The notes: generated by a model not told the origin, from the sequence alone. Positions 43,335 to 54,780 are shown, numbered from the stretch's first letter. The stretch is DNA of 64,000 bases from Triatoma infestans (GCA_011037195.1 JAAEAF010014409.1:62001-126000), one strand, 5' to 3'. Made by a program: numbers and translations.

Positions 43335-44265
43335 AGGCGGTAAACGATGGGCATAAACATAATCGCCAACCATGTTTGTATGTTAAGGACCACAAGCTAG
43401 GAGTAAATTTTTTGGTGGACACTGGTGCAGCGGTCTCCGTGCTGCCACCAACGCCGGCTGAACGCCGACGCGTGGACACCAACGCTTGTACTCCGCAACT
43501 GGTTCACCCATAACGACATTCGGCACGCGTTTGGTGGCTGTTAATTTAGGCTTACGGAGGGATATGACCTGGGTATTTGTGGTGGCTGATGTTACATCTC
43601 CAATCTTAGGCGCGGACTTTATAGAAGCATTCGGTCTCATAGTTGATCTTAAAAAACGGTGCCTGATAGATGGAACAACCAGGCTAAATACAAAAGGCAC
43701 AATTGCTCGCCTACCGGCAATAGGATCTATATGCGCTGTTCCACCCAACTGCAAGTACAGCGACATATTGCGTCAATACCCCAACCTCTTTAATGAAACG
43801 CGAAATGTTCCGATAGAAGAATCACCTGTTGCCCACGTCATTGAAACCCATGGACCACCGGTTTTTGCAAAACCACGCCGCCTACCACCTGATAAGTTAA
43901 TGGCTGCGCGCACAGAATTCCAACTCCTCTGTAATCTCGGAATCTGCCGGCCATCAAGCAGTTCTTGGGCATCACCGCTTCATATGGTCAAAAAAAAGGA
44001 TGGCAATTGGCGACCGTGTGGGGATTATCGCGCCCTGAACTCGGTGACTGTACCCGATCGTTACCCTATCCCACATCTTTCAGATTTTCACAATGAACTA
44101 AATGGCACACGTTTTTTTTCAAAAGTGGATCTCGTTAGAGCATACCACAACCTCCCGGTAGAGAAGGATGACATCCCCAAAACGGCCATTGTCACACCTT
44201 TTGGGCTTTTCGAATTTTTGCGTTTGCTGCTCAAACCTTTCAGCGGTTTATGCACTCAGCTTTAA
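43331..44265 (+). pseudogene. Protease and N-terminal reverse transcriptase, two frame breaks
   Basis: The protease starts in one frame (FLVDTGAAVSVLPP, catalytic Asp-Thr-Gly) up to about 43480. It continues in the next frame from about 43486 ([14 protein letters not shown], the second half of the fold), so a small indel near 43480-43490 splits it. RT follows with [21 protein letters not shown] and [15 protein letters not shown], including the first catalytic Asp, and FGLFEFLR. After FLR the expected MPFGLRN segment is missing and the frame changes at about 44233, a deletion of about 20 bp. Confidence 0.88.
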
Positions 44266-46442
44266 GGGACTTGCCCTTCGCCTTTTGCTACATAGATGAT
44301 ATACTGGTAGCGTCAAAAGATGAAGAATCCCACCGGACCCACCTTCACGCTCTTATGCAAGTGTTGAATAAATTTGGGCTTAAGGTAAATATTTCCAAAT
44401 CAGTTTTCGGCGCTAAGAAAATAGATTTTCTGGGATATAGTGTATCGGCGGAAGGAATTCGCCCTATGGCCGAGCGAGTAGCTGCCGTTAAGAATTTTCC
44501 TTTACCCAAGACGGTACAAGAACTTCGACGCTTCCTGGGGCTGGTAAATTTTTATCGTCGGTGCCTACCCAAAACCGTAGAAGTTCAAAATTTGTTATTT
44601 GGGTTGATTCCAGGCAACGTCAAAAGAGATAACCGGGAAATAAGGTGGACCGAAGAGACGAGAAAAGCCTTTCACGCATTAAAATCAGCATTAGAGAATG
44701 CAACACTTCTCGCGCACCCACATCCGGATGAGCAAATATTTCTTACAGTAGATGCATCACAGACAGCCATTGGTGCGGCTTTACAACAAAAACAAGGGAC
44801 ACGTACTGTACCCTTGGGTTTTTTTTCCAAATCACTTAGTCCTACACAACGGAAATACTCGACATATGATAGAGAGTTACTAGCAGCCTATGAAGCGGTA
44901 AAATACTTTCGCTCAATGTTAGAAGGCCGGGAATTCACAATCTTCACGGACCAGAAACCATTAGTAAACGCTTTTCTCCAACACCCAGACAGAGCTTCGC
45001 CTCGACAGTTGCGACATCTCGACTTCATAGCTCAATTTACAACAGATATCAGATACGTGCCAGGAGGTGAAAATACAGCAGAGGATGCGCTCTCACGCAT
45101 CGCAGCCATATCGTTGTCTGATACCGAATTCTTCAAAGAAGTCGCAGCAGCTCAAGAATCAGATCAAGAACTTCAGCAACTTGTCACCAGCGATAACAAT
45201 TCATTGGACCTACAGCAGGTACCCTTGTGTGGCACACCACTCCAAATTTGGTGCGATAAATCAACAGGTAGCGACCGGCCTTATCTGCCTGCAGTTTTTC
45301 GTAAAGAAGTGTTTCAACGCCTTCACGGACAAGCACACCCAGGCATCAGATCTACCGTAAGGCTAGTCACCCGTAAATTCGTGTGGCCGTCGATGCAAGC
45401 CGATGTTCGTTTATGGACAAAAGGTTGCCTAGCCTGTCAGCGCAGCAAAATAATACGACATAACAGCACACCAATAGGAAAGTTCCTAACCCCCAGTGAC
45501 AGATTCTCGCATATTCATATCGATCTCGTAGGACCTCTCACGCCATCCTTAGGCAATCGGTACCTGCTAACCATCGTGGACAGATACACAAGGTGGTTAG
45601 AAGCAATACCGCTTCAGGACATAGCTGCAGCAACCGTCGCAGAAGCATTTTTCCGTGAATGGATCTCAAGATTTGGAAGTCCTTCCGTAATCACTTCAGA
45701 TCAGGGGAGGCAATTCGAAGCCGAGCTTTTTTCTGAATTAGCCCGACTTTTTGGTTTCCGACGGCAGAGGACAACGCCCTACCATCCACAGTCCAACGGG
45801 ATGGTTGAACGTTTTCACCGCACTCTGAAGACTGCATTAACAGCGGCACTGGGTAATTCCTCGCATTGGGGCCAAGCGCTACCAGCTACGCTTTTGGGGC
45901 TCCGTACTATGGTTCGAGAGGATTTGGGAGCGGCACCATGTGAGTTAGTATACGGGCAAACTCTACGGCTTCCTGGGGAATTTTTCACTGAGACCTCGGT
46001 TACTCCGCAATCTGACCTCATCACCAAACTCCGTAACTGCTTCAAGGACATGCGACCAGTTCCGCCTCGTCTAGCCAACAGACGCAGTTGCTTCGTAGAC
46101 AAGGGTTTGTCCTCAGTTACACATGTTTTTCTGCGTGTCGACGCGGTTCGGCCACCTCTGGCACCACCTTATGAAGGCCCTTATCGCATCATCAAGAAGT
46201 CTGACAAAACATTCACACTGGATGTTCGAGGCGAGCGCGTAATGGTCTCAGTAGACAGGCTAAAGGCTTGTCATAGTCTCCCTGATGATTTCCCGCTAGC
46301 AACTGACATGGCAAATCAAGACAACCTACCAGCTACAACACCGGCGCCAACGCTTTCAACTTCACCTCCGACTGCAGCAACACCAGCACAAACTACCCGC
46401 TCGGGGCGCAGAGTTCACTTCCCTTCCAAGTATCTATCTTGA
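44236..46442 (+). pseudogene. C-terminal RT, RNase H and integrase (open, detached from its start)
   Basis: Open frame to a TGA at 46440-46442. It enters at AAQTFQRF upstream of the first Met (44250). Counting that Met as 1: RT YIDD 14-17 and FLGYSV; RNase H Asp168, Glu209, Asp234; integrase HHCC zinc site His359, His363, Cys393, Cys396; core triad Asp425, Asp484, Glu520 (DX35E spacing between the last two). A GPY/F-type C-terminus (YEGPYRII) and a proline-threonine-rich tail follow. No chromodomain is seen. Every catalytic residue in this part is intact; the defect is the upstream deletion. Confidence 0.92.
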
Positions 46443-46456
46443 ATGGGGGAGAGTAC
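46441..46456 (+). promoter_or_regulatory. Polypurine tract
   Basis: GAATGGGGGAGAGTAC lies immediately 5' of the 3' LTR and overlaps the pol stop codon, the expected site of plus-strand priming. Confidence 0.8.
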
Positions 46457-46537
46457 TGTAGCGGTGGCAACACTGGGTTAAAAGAGAGGAGGTTACAGTT
46501 TTCTCGGTAAGTGGATATAGACGCTATCTTGTTATAT
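46457..46537 (+). repeat. 3' LTR, about 80 bp
   Basis: Identical to the 5' copy except G for C at the seventh base. Confidence 0.88.
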
Positions 46538-46559
46538 CATCTAAGGAGCACAATAATTG

Positions 46560-47480
46560 AAAACATTTTTAGTAGTCTTTCATCTGGAAGAGAGATAAGT
46601 TTAATCCGAAAATTAACTACATATTCTTTTAAAAATAAAACAATTAACGGCAGTCTACCGTATTCTAGCCTTATCATGTAGTAAGGGGTAAAACGAGGCC
46701 AATAAAAAGTTTGCCTGGACTGTTTCATTAATTCTAAATCTTAATGACCATACTTCGCAGCAATAGAGTAGCGTAGAAGCCACAATGGAATCAATGAAGG
46801 TCCTTTTTACTTTAACAACGTTACTTTTACTTTTGATTAAAATATTCCTAACTTTATTACCGGCCACTGAAGACTTTTGTAGAAAGTATTCAGAAGCAAG
46901 TTTGAATTTCCCACTTGAAGAAAAAGGTTCAAATAAGTGTAGAAGGTACTACGCCCAAATAAGTGTAGTTCTTCGCGTATTCTAATTGTAATCCATTCCA
47001 AAGAAGTGGTTTCAGTTTCATGCGCTTTGGGGATTTATGGAACACCATAACTTTTGTTTTGCTTGGATTTATTGAAAGGCAATTTTCGGTACAATATTGC
47101 TCTAGAAGTTTTAAATTATTTTGCGCCTCCTTCCAGGAGAATCTAAATCTTAGGCAAGTAATTGGTAAATGACAGGTCATTGGCAAATAATAGCATAATG
47201 GTTTGAACTGGTGAGGCTACTTTTATTCCGATACACTCACTCTCTTCAAAATATGACACTAAATCCGCTCCGAATAAAATAAAAAGGACACGACCAAAGC
47301 TTTCCCGTTGCAGAAGGCCGGTAGAAATCTCTATTTCCTCTGATAACGCCTGACTTATTTTGATTTGTAAGACGGCGTTTTCATAAAAGGTTTTAATTAT
47401 CCTAATTATTTGTCTACTTGACCAATTTTAAATAATTTTCCTATAATAGATTGTGCTTGATAGAATCAAATACTTTCTAA
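46560..47480 (-). pseudogene. Reverse transcriptase C-terminal half of the outer non-LTR element
   Basis: Minus strand pieces: EIEISTGLLQRESFG (template grip, expected STGLLQGES), LLFANDL where YADD is expected, then AQNNLKLLEQYCTENCLSIN and KTYTYLG-like thumb at 47186-46929. The tail 46867-46655 reads KVKRTFIDSIVASTLLYCCEVW. Multiple frames; the active site has lost one Asp. Confidence 0.75.
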
Positions 47481-47516
47481 AAATCATGTGTATATATATA
47501 TGCTCCTTTGTTTTTA

Positions 47517-48160
47517 AGAAGGCCCTTTCCGCCGTCACCGGCTCGCCATCCTCATGGGGTACAAAGACCGAGCACGTCACTGGCTTCGGGACCTCGTCCC
47601 CCACCAGGACCCCGAGGGCAGCGCCCTCCCAGGGCCGCAGCGTAGGGAGGACCTCCGTCACCCAGGACGCACTCTCCTTGTCTGCGCATGTAAGCAGGAG
47701 AAACCCTGCTTTATGGGTGCACTTAAGAAAGCGCACTTGACGGTCATCCGTGGAGGCCGCCATGGTGGACAGCAGGGATTTTTGGATGGCTTTCAGCCTA
47801 TCCGGCTCCAACTGCGTGTCCGGGTAATCGGCCGCGGCAATCGCGACCTTCTCCGAGGACAAAGCCTCCCCATAAGTACGAGGTCTCGCCCTCTTCGTCG
47901 GCCGCGATGCTTTCGGGGTACTTTCCTCCGAACGCGGCCTTTTTCCGGCCTGAGCCTTTTCTTCCTGTTGCCGGACAAGGTTCTCCCTGATTATGGATCG
48001 TCTTGCGACTGCCAAATCAGTGCCTTGACCGACTAACCTTTGCACCCGCCTGTTGGACGCGCCTGACAGACGGACTGCAAGAATGTCCATGTCGGACATC
48101 ACATCGCCGAGGCTTTCCACCAGTGTAACAGCATTTGGGGGCCTTGCGGCGTAAGATAGT
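47517..48160 (-). pseudogene. GC-rich ORF1-like fragment inserted in the outer element
   Basis: Minus-strand frame of about 215 codons (MSDMDILAVRLSGASNRRVQ ... VPHEDGEPVTAERAFL). It has a basic stretch RPTKRARPRTYGEALS followed by an RRM-like region (VRFLKCTHKAGFLLLTCADK, LPTLRPWEGAALGVLV). This resembles ORF1 proteins of insect non-LTR elements. Base composition is strikingly GC-rich against AT-rich flanks. It ends abruptly on both sides in the outer element's sequence. No start or stop of its own is certain. Confidence 0.6.
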
Positions 48161-48199
48161 TTTATGATGTTTACCAGCAGCTTTAGCAAAATTTTGATT

Positions 48200-48360
48200 G
48201 TTAATACTCTGCTTCTTATAGAACATTAACTCTGAATCGAACAATGCCAGTTCTAATGCTTCTATGAAGTTATTATAAAGATTATTAATATCATTAAAGT
48301 ATATTTTCTGTGATTGTTTGAAGTTACTTTGTAAATTAGCTACTTTTTTTATTGTCACAT
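48200..48360 (-). pseudogene. Linker between endonuclease and RT of the outer element
   Basis: Minus-strand KVANLQSNFKQSQKIYFNDI then NNFIEALELALFDS, a helical linker typical between the endonuclease and RT domains. Interrupted by the GC-rich insert. Confidence 0.5.
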
Positions 48361-48681
48361 TTTATGACTTTAGATGGAATACACATATTCTTAGAATAGA
48401 CTGGAACAGAATGGGGTGTCTCTATATTGCAGATACATGACAAATGATGAGATAAATCTGATGTTAAATCTACAGACAAATCGAGAAACCAACATATTGT
48501 CGTTAATCCAGACTAGGTTTTACTTTTACCTAATGTGGTCATATATGTATATTTGCCCGGATTATCTGATAATGATCGGCCATTACATAAGAAAAAAACC
48601 TAGTGACTCCATGGTTTCGACTAACAATTTGCCACGTTTGTTAATAACTGTATCTAAAGACATTCTAATGTTAAATATTTG

Positions 48682-49200
48682 CTAGTTTTCAACACCAATA
48701 CTATTTAAGTTCCCTACACTAGAGTTAAATTCACCAAGCAGTATCATATTAAAATTTGAATATTCAGTTTTAACTTTAATGATCGTATTGTTTAATGATA
48801 CAAATAATAATTCTATATCGCTTGAGGGGGTCAGATAGATATTTCCTATTATAATAAATGAATGCCCATTATAAATACCTATAAACAGATAATCATTTTT
48901 ATAAATTACTAATGTACCGTTTTCCAATTGTTTTTTGACTGAAGTTAGTGGGTCTCCACTTGTTCGGCCTTTTATTTTGGTTTTAATGGCTGAACTAAAA
49001 TATGGTATATATTTAGAAAACATTTGAGATAATTGAAACTGATCACTTAATAGCCAAGTTTCAGCAAAACATATTACTAATTATTACATAATACATTTAT
49101 TTCATTATTTCCCAGTTTAAATAATTTCTTAAACCCACTAATATTACAAAAAGTTACTTAATTTTATCATATTTAGCATTTTGATTTAACTTACAGTTTC
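48682..49200 (-). pseudogene. AP-like endonuclease of the outer element
   Basis: 49023-48682 reads FIIIGNIYLTPSSDIELLF and MILLGEFNSSVGNLNS, the domain's GxYxxP and LLGDFN motifs (with E for D). The region just upstream adds CNISGFKKLFKLGNNEINVL and ICFAETWLLSD in other frames. Decayed. Confidence 0.75.
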
Positions 49201-49279
49201 CGATTATTTGAAAAGTCGTTGCTACACAGTTCCGTTGCTTTGAGAAGTAGCTAAACATTCGGGTTTTGAATGCGGCTAA

Positions 49280-49465
49280 CATCAAGGAGTTTGGAACTGC
49301 GATGGTCGAAGTAAAGAAGACCTAGGTCTACATTTGAATTGGTCTAATTTATTACCTAGCTCTAACTTCCTCTTCTTCTTATTAAGCTCTTCGATGGATT
49401 CTTCACGATTCTCATGTTCTATGCCAGCTAAAAGACTTTCAATCTCTTTAAGTCTCTAAAAGGCT
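49280..49465 (-). pseudogene. ORF1 C-terminal piece of the outer element
   Basis: Minus-strand frame LKEIESLLAGIEHENREESI then ELNKKKRKLELGNKLDQ, a charged coiled-coil-like tail. Lies between the LOA insertion and the endonuclease. Confidence 0.45.
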
Positions 49466-49572
49466 CCTCCAAATTTTATTATATTCCCAAAAGGGGAGGG
49501 AAGTAAACCCTACGCTATCCAAAGCCCCCTCGGGCCCATATAGCTGCCCCTAAAGAATACCTACCACTGGGA

Positions 49573-50600
49573 CTAGAATGAAAATCCAGACCCAGGTTTT
49601 AACCATCTAAGTTTCACAACAGACCGAACAAATCGGACCAAAACCTTAAAAGGACACAGCTTAAGATCCTCTACCGACATCCTATTCAGGCCGAAGGTCC
49701 TAAACCTAATCTCCTCACAACCCAAACAATTCGTCATCAAATGCATGGGTGTTTCCTCCTCAGTTTCACAAACTCTACAAAAAGGGTCAGGCACAAGTCC
49801 CATTATATAGAGATGTCTCCTTAAACCACAATGCCCAGTGAGGAATCCAACCAGATACCTGAGGGAGGTCCGTGAAAGACACCGGACCCCACTACTCAAA
49901 GCTCCGTCCGGGCCCCCAATGAGCATTTTAGACTGCCGACAACCCACTGCACTCATCCATAAGGATGAGTGCTGTGAGGTCATCCACGTCTGAAAGCCCG
50001 ACAAACATGTGTCAGAAGACACACCAACAGCAGGCTCTGGACCAATGAAAGGGAGAAAGGCACCTAATTTGGCAAACCTATCCACCTCCTCATTCCCAAA
50101 AATTTCCATATGACCTGGAACCCAGACCAGAAGCACATCCTTTAATAAAGAAAGATCTTCCAGTCTTCTAGAACATTCCAACACCAATCTGGAAGTGAAG
50201 ACACATGAATTAAGCGCCTTCAACGCAGCCTGGCTGTCCGAGCAGATACAAACACCTTTTAAATTAGTGTTATGCACCCTCTCATCCAAAATACAGCATA
50301 GAACTGCATAAACCTCAGCCTGGAAAACGGTGGCCCGCTCACCAAGAGGCGCTACCAAATGATCTCCCGTCTCAAAATAGACGGCAGCCCCAGACTACCA
50401 TCCATCCTGGAACCGTCCGTGTAGCATCGGAGATAGTTCACCCCAGACGGACCCAGGGTCAACCAATCTTCCCTAGAAGGCAACCTAACCCTGTAGGAAT
50501 GACCAAAGACAAAAGTCTTCAAATTCCTATCAGAAGGGAAACATGTAATGGGAATCCTTAAAAGCATCTCACGATAAATGGTAGAATGACCATATCGCTT
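49573..50600 (-). pseudogene. LOA-type RNase H and C-terminal zinc region, one frameshift
   Basis: 50567-50352 gives YTDGSRMDG with the first catalytic Asp. The frame shifts near 50355 and 50358-49573 continues with FQAEVYAVL (Glu), CICSDSQAALKAL (Asp) and GNEEVDRFAKLG (Asp). A C-terminal Cys/His cluster follows (FCRVCETEEETPMHLMTNC), as usual for this group. All RNase H residues are present but split over two frames. Confidence 0.88.
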
Positions 50601-50622
50601 ACCCTGCCAAAAACCTGCCTGT

Positions 50623-51852
50623 TTAATTTCTATAACAGGCTTTCATTGCCTGGTTTTTCACCTCCACAAAAAGAGGTGGAATCCCTAACAAAGTCTCCAT
50701 AGATGCGGTCGGTGTCGTCCGAAACGCTCCAGTCACCGCCAGACAAGCCAAGCGTTGGACTTCTTCCAACAGCTGCCTAGCAGATCGTGTTTCAATGCGA
50801 CGCCACCACACCAAAGCCGCATATACCAATCTAGGTTTAATGACCATACAATAAATCCAGAACATCATCTTGGGAGTGATTCCCCAGTTCTTACCTACAA
50901 CTCTTCGACATTGCCAAAAGGAGATTATCGCCTTTTGATGTTGTGTCTTAACATGTTCCGACCAGTTCAATTTACTGTCGAGAACTACTCCAAGGAACTT
51001 CACTGATTTGCTAACCTGTATGGAAGTACCTAACAACCTAGGAGGTGTAAAACCTACTATCTTCCTTCTATGAGTAAATAGAATTGCCTGGGTCTTAATA
51101 GGATTAATAGAAAGACCCTTATCCTGTGTCCAACAATACACCATGTTAAGGGCGCTTTGCATTAGGTCCGAAATAGTGGACAAACAGCGCCCTAACAATA
51201 AAATAACACCATCATCGGCATATGCTTGCACATAAAATCCCGATGAATTCATCCTATCCAAAAGGTCATCCATGACGACGCACCACAACTTAGGTGAGAG
51301 ACAACCCCCTTGAGGGCAACCTCTCCCCACTTGTACTATCATGGTGCGCCCGCCAAGGGAAACCTGTATAACCCTACTCCTAAGATAGACACCTATCCAA
51401 TTGATTAAGACGGGATGTATACCTTTTCGTACCAAGGCATCTTCCAGAGCATCAAACGATACTCTGTCAAATGCCCCCTCAACATCAAAGAAACACCCTA
51501 TGGCATATTCTTTTATTTCCAAAGCAGATTCTATCCTTCCGACGAGACAATGTAATGCAGTCTCTGTCGACTTACCCACAATATAAGCATGTTGGTTAGG
51601 ATGGAGTGGATGATCCCTTAATGGGCCATCAGTAATATACCTATCCACCAACCTTTCCAAAGTTTTCAAGAGGAAAGACATAAGACTAATGGGTCTAAAT
51701 GCCTTGGGGTCGGAGTAGTCATTTCTTCCCGGCTTGGGAATAAAGACTACCCTTACTTCTCTCCATAATGTTGGTACATAATCAAACATCAAACATACTT
51801 TAAACAATCTTAACAATACCTTCGTCAGCACGTCCCCACCCTTTTGCAACAA
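50623..51852 (-). pseudogene. LOA-type reverse transcriptase
   Basis: 409 open codons. RT motifs in order: VVFIPKPGRNDYSDPKAFRP, ISLMSFLLKTLERLVDR, GCFFDVEGAFDRVSFDAL (first Asp), GCPQGGCLSPKLWCVVMDDL, VQAYADDGVIL (YADD intact), then GLSINPIKTQ and VKFLGVVLD (thumb). The combination of DVEGAFD, GGCLSP and a following RNase H fits the LOA/I group. The endonuclease half is absent through 5' truncation, and a one-base insertion near 50630 separates RT from the RNase H part. Confidence 0.9.
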
Positions 51853-51879
51853 TAGAGAGAGAATTTTAAAAAGCTTATC

Positions 51880-52410
51880 CGTGATTAACTTTTAAATCTA
51901 TCTGTTTTAACTGATTCATACAATTATAAATCCGCTTGCCTTCTTCTCTACGATCATGGCTCACCGAATAGTTGTTTATCATAAATTAATTTATTTTCTT
52001 CATTATTTCCGCTTTTATGTTACTATTATTAAATGCGACAATGATTGGACCACTATCACCAATTCTGCCCACTCTCTATAGCAGGTATTCATTGTAGAAT
52101 CTGGAATAGTTACATCAACTTTAGCACAGATATTTTTAACTTTGTCATGAATATTCTCATTTTCTGAGAATGTTATATTGCGGAATACAACTTAACTCTT
52201 CAGAATTTTTACTTGATTAAGAATCAAGTTTCTCTCTACTAAATGCTTAAATTTTGTTTTTAAGTTTGCTACTTCTTTTAATGTTTCAGACATTAAATTT
52301 AGTGCTTTGTCAACGTTAGCTCCCGGATGTAAATCAAAACATTTATAGATTTCTAATCTATTTTACAGAAATAATTGCTGTTATACATGCGCAAAGCCGG
52401 GAATATGCAG
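51880..52410 (-). pseudogene. ORF1 N-terminal part of the outer non-LTR element
   Basis: Minus strand: VFRNITFSENENIHDKVKNI, then after a frame change RVGRIGDSGPIIVAFNNSN. This is the RRM-like and C-terminal pattern of ORF1 proteins from Jockey/CR1-like elements (R-[LV]-G-x2-G...PI-I-V-x-F). Interrupted downstream by the LOA insertion. Confidence 0.65.
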
Positions 52411-52449
52411 CGTAATTAAAATATAGCAAACTAATCTCATCAATTATGT

Positions 52450-53640
52450 ACTGTAAAGAGCAAAAGAATTGGAAGCATTAGATCAAGATGAGTGTTTATC
52501 GACAGGTACCGCTACTACTTCAGAATATGAAATCGAATCGGATAAAGGAGCTTAGGACTAAAGACGAACGAGGAGTTCAAATAAAAAGGAAGGCTAAGAA
52601 GAAAGTTGGGAAGGTTGATCATAATAGTGAACCTATCTTGAAGTGGCCCCCAAAAAAATTCTGATTTGACGACCACAAAGTTATGTTTGAAAAGAAAAAA
52701 AGCCAGGTTGGCCTAAACGTACTAGTATTTGATCTGACACCAAAATATCGTATACAAAATCTATGAAAAGCAAATTTACTGAGTTTTTTTCTAAGTTTTT
52801 CACGATTTATCGAAAATAATTCTAATGGATTCTAATTTTAGGTTAAACAGGTTTTTTTTTCTATATAAATTGTTGCATCTTTTTTTGAGTAAAGTTTGGT
52901 TTTAGTTGGAGGAAAGTTGGATTGTTCTGGGATTGTTGAGGCGTTTGGCTTGCCACTAAAATGGCCCATTAGTAAAAGCTTCCTCTACTTCCAAAATGGG
53001 AATAAAGAGATTACATATTTGTAAAAGCTCTGACATTTAAGAAAGTCATGTATATCATACCAGTTTTCTTTCTTTTTATTATAATTTGGATTATTATAAA
53101 AACAATCTAGTTTGTAGAGAAGTATATCAGCACAATTGAAAACTATTTGTGGCTAAAATTGTAAATTTTGAAAATCGAACAAATTTAATGCTTGTAAAAA
53201 AAAAAGTAAAAATTTATTCTCAACAATTTAATTTAGAATATTTCAAGAACTAATTATTTAATTTTTTTTATCTTTGTGATAGAGCGAAGATGTTAAATTA
53301 ATATCTCATTTGTTCACTTAAGCTGCTAATGTTGATTAGTTCTAATAATTGTCCACAGATATCGCTAGTTTGTTGTATTGGACATGATTTCCATCAGAAT
53401 GCGTTACAAAGAGAAAGTACAACTATTGATTTATTTTATTTTGTGTAGTTTTTCGCAATGTTTTCGCAATTGGATCAAACAATTTCCTACAAAATCGTTT
53501 ACATTAATATTTTTCTGGGCAAATTGATGTTTGGAAGGTTTTTGTGACTTAGACTACACTATTAATAATGGTATCAACATGATTCCACCTTTTGGTTGAA
53601 ATTAAAAAAACTAAATATTTAATATAAATTCCTATTTTAA
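52450..53640. other. Unassigned stretch
   Basis: A less AT-rich patch at 52480-52700 (GAAGCATTAGATCAAGATGA, GAACGAGGAGTTCAAATAAA) looks like decayed coding sequence of a transposon, but I cannot name it. The rest is AT-rich. Confidence 0.4.
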
Positions 53641-54780
53641 GAAAACTACAATTACCACTGGAAGAAATGCAGAAAGAGAAATTGTATGAATGTTTTCACC
53701 AGTTTTTTACTTTCTCTTACTCCTAATAAAAGGAGTTCGATATCGAGTTTCCACCGGAAATATACGTTTTGAGGTCCAAAAAAAAGGTTTTTAGAAAATG
53801 GTCTGTGCGTGTGTGTGTGTGTGGTGTGTGTATGTATGTGAACCGTATAGCTCAAAAAACTGCAGGAAATTCAAATTTGATATTCCGTTTAGGTATCACA
53901 ATGGGTTCCGACGTAACTTACTGTCTTACTGTCCTCTACCGGAAGTACCACTTTACTAAGTGCTTTTCACTTTTTTACGATTTACTCGAAAATGGATTCA
54001 ACGATTTTCTTTAAACCTAGTACACATACAATGATCTACAAACTTTTATTTGAAACATTTCTCCAGGAAAATTCAGTTAAAGGCACTTTTTGGGAAGGGT
54101 AGGTGCATTTTTACTGAACAGTTTTTTCAGTTTTCACGATTTTCTCCATAAAAACACCGACGAATTCATTAAATTTGGTATAGTAACAAAAAAACTTGTT
54201 AATTAAAATTTTGTAAATTGCAGTCCGAGAAAGTTGTGTCAGTGTTCACACCAATTTTTTACTTTCTCTTACTGCTGGGAGTACTAAGATAGCTTAAACT
54301 TGATATCCTGTTTAGATAACTACAGCATCTGACAATCCAATTTTTGGTTGAAATTCTATCAAGCGGAATGTCCACTTTACTGAATGTTTTTTCAGTTTCT
54401 TTTTCGATTTTCTTAATGGTTCCAACGATTTTCTCTGAACTTTACACCTATAAAAAACACATAAATGTCTATCACTTGTATTGCAACGTTTTTCCACGAA
54501 GGATTTTTTGGAGGTTTGCAGGGGAACGGTAATGTGCTTTATTCTAAGTACCACATTAGAACAAATATCGTTCTACCACTTACATAAAGATAAAAAGAAA
54601 TCCTCTTACTCCTGTTAATAGAATATTCTGTAAACTCAAATTTTACATATCTGTTTGTAAATTTGTGAGGTTAAGTACCAACTTTGGAGGCGAGCTTAGC
54701 AGGTTGAGAAGTGATGTATATTGTGAGCCAGTAGAGCACATCAACAACACTGCACCAGCTGCGTTTAACACATGGAATTG
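53640..54780 (+). repeat. Dispersed family A block, forward
   Basis: Two forward modules: from ACTTTCTCTTACTCCTAATA at about 53708, and from GTCCGAGAAAGTTGTGTCAG at about 54223. A shared tail module (GTTAAGTACCAACTTTGGAG, ACATCAACAACACTGCACC) lies near 54670-54760. Confidence 0.8.

Larger units (their letters stand above)
42324..46537 (+). mobile_element. Ty3/gypsy LTR retrotransposon of the CsRn1 clade with very short LTRs
   Basis: Two direct repeats of about 80 bp (42324-42404 and 46457-46537), differing at one base, bound the element. Just after the 5' repeat is TGGTGACCCCG, which fits the 3' end of tRNA-Trp, the primer used by the CsRn1 clade. A polypurine tract GGGGGAGAG precedes the 3' repeat. 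TCAT or ATCAT is shared by both flanks, a 4-5 bp target duplication. Coding order is gag, protease, RT, RNase H, integrase. The gag zinc motif is C-H-C-C, another CsRn1 hallmark. Two frame breaks make it inactive, but the near-identical LTRs indicate a young insertion. Confidence 0.92.
49470..51880 (-). mobile_element. LOA-type non-LTR retrotransposon, 5'-truncated
   Basis: Minus strand. It begins inside the RT domain at about 51870, runs through RT and RNase H, and ends with a short 3' UTR containing AATAAAATTTGG at about 49470. The flanking outer-element ORF1 pieces (LKQIDLKV before, LKEIES after) indicate where it landed; AATTTTA on both sides is a possible target duplication. Related relics lie at 13.44-14.69, 28.99-29.07 and 29.7-30.06 kb. 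Confidence 0.85.
46540..52450 (-). mobile_element. Old non-LTR retrotransposon (minus) broken by two insertions
   Basis: Read on the minus strand the pieces come in the right order. ORF1 lies at 52400-51880. It resumes at 49465-49280 after the LOA insertion. An AP-like endonuclease lies at 49200-48680 and reverse transcriptase at 48360-46560, the latter split by a GC-rich segment at 47517-48160. All pieces are AT-rich and similar in decay. Clade is uncertain, within the group with apurinic endonucleases (Jockey/CR1-like). Confidence 0.7.

Noticed and set aside
45815..46102. Minus-strand ORF opposite the gypsy integrase
   Set aside because: Shadow of the intact sense pol frame.
35380..46537. 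Retroviral env gene in the LTR elements
   Set aside because: No open frame exists between integrase and the 3' LTR in either element.
47554..48036. 160-codon + strand ORF
   Set aside because: It is the antisense shadow of the GC-rich minus-strand ORF1-like frame; high GC gives few stops on both strands.
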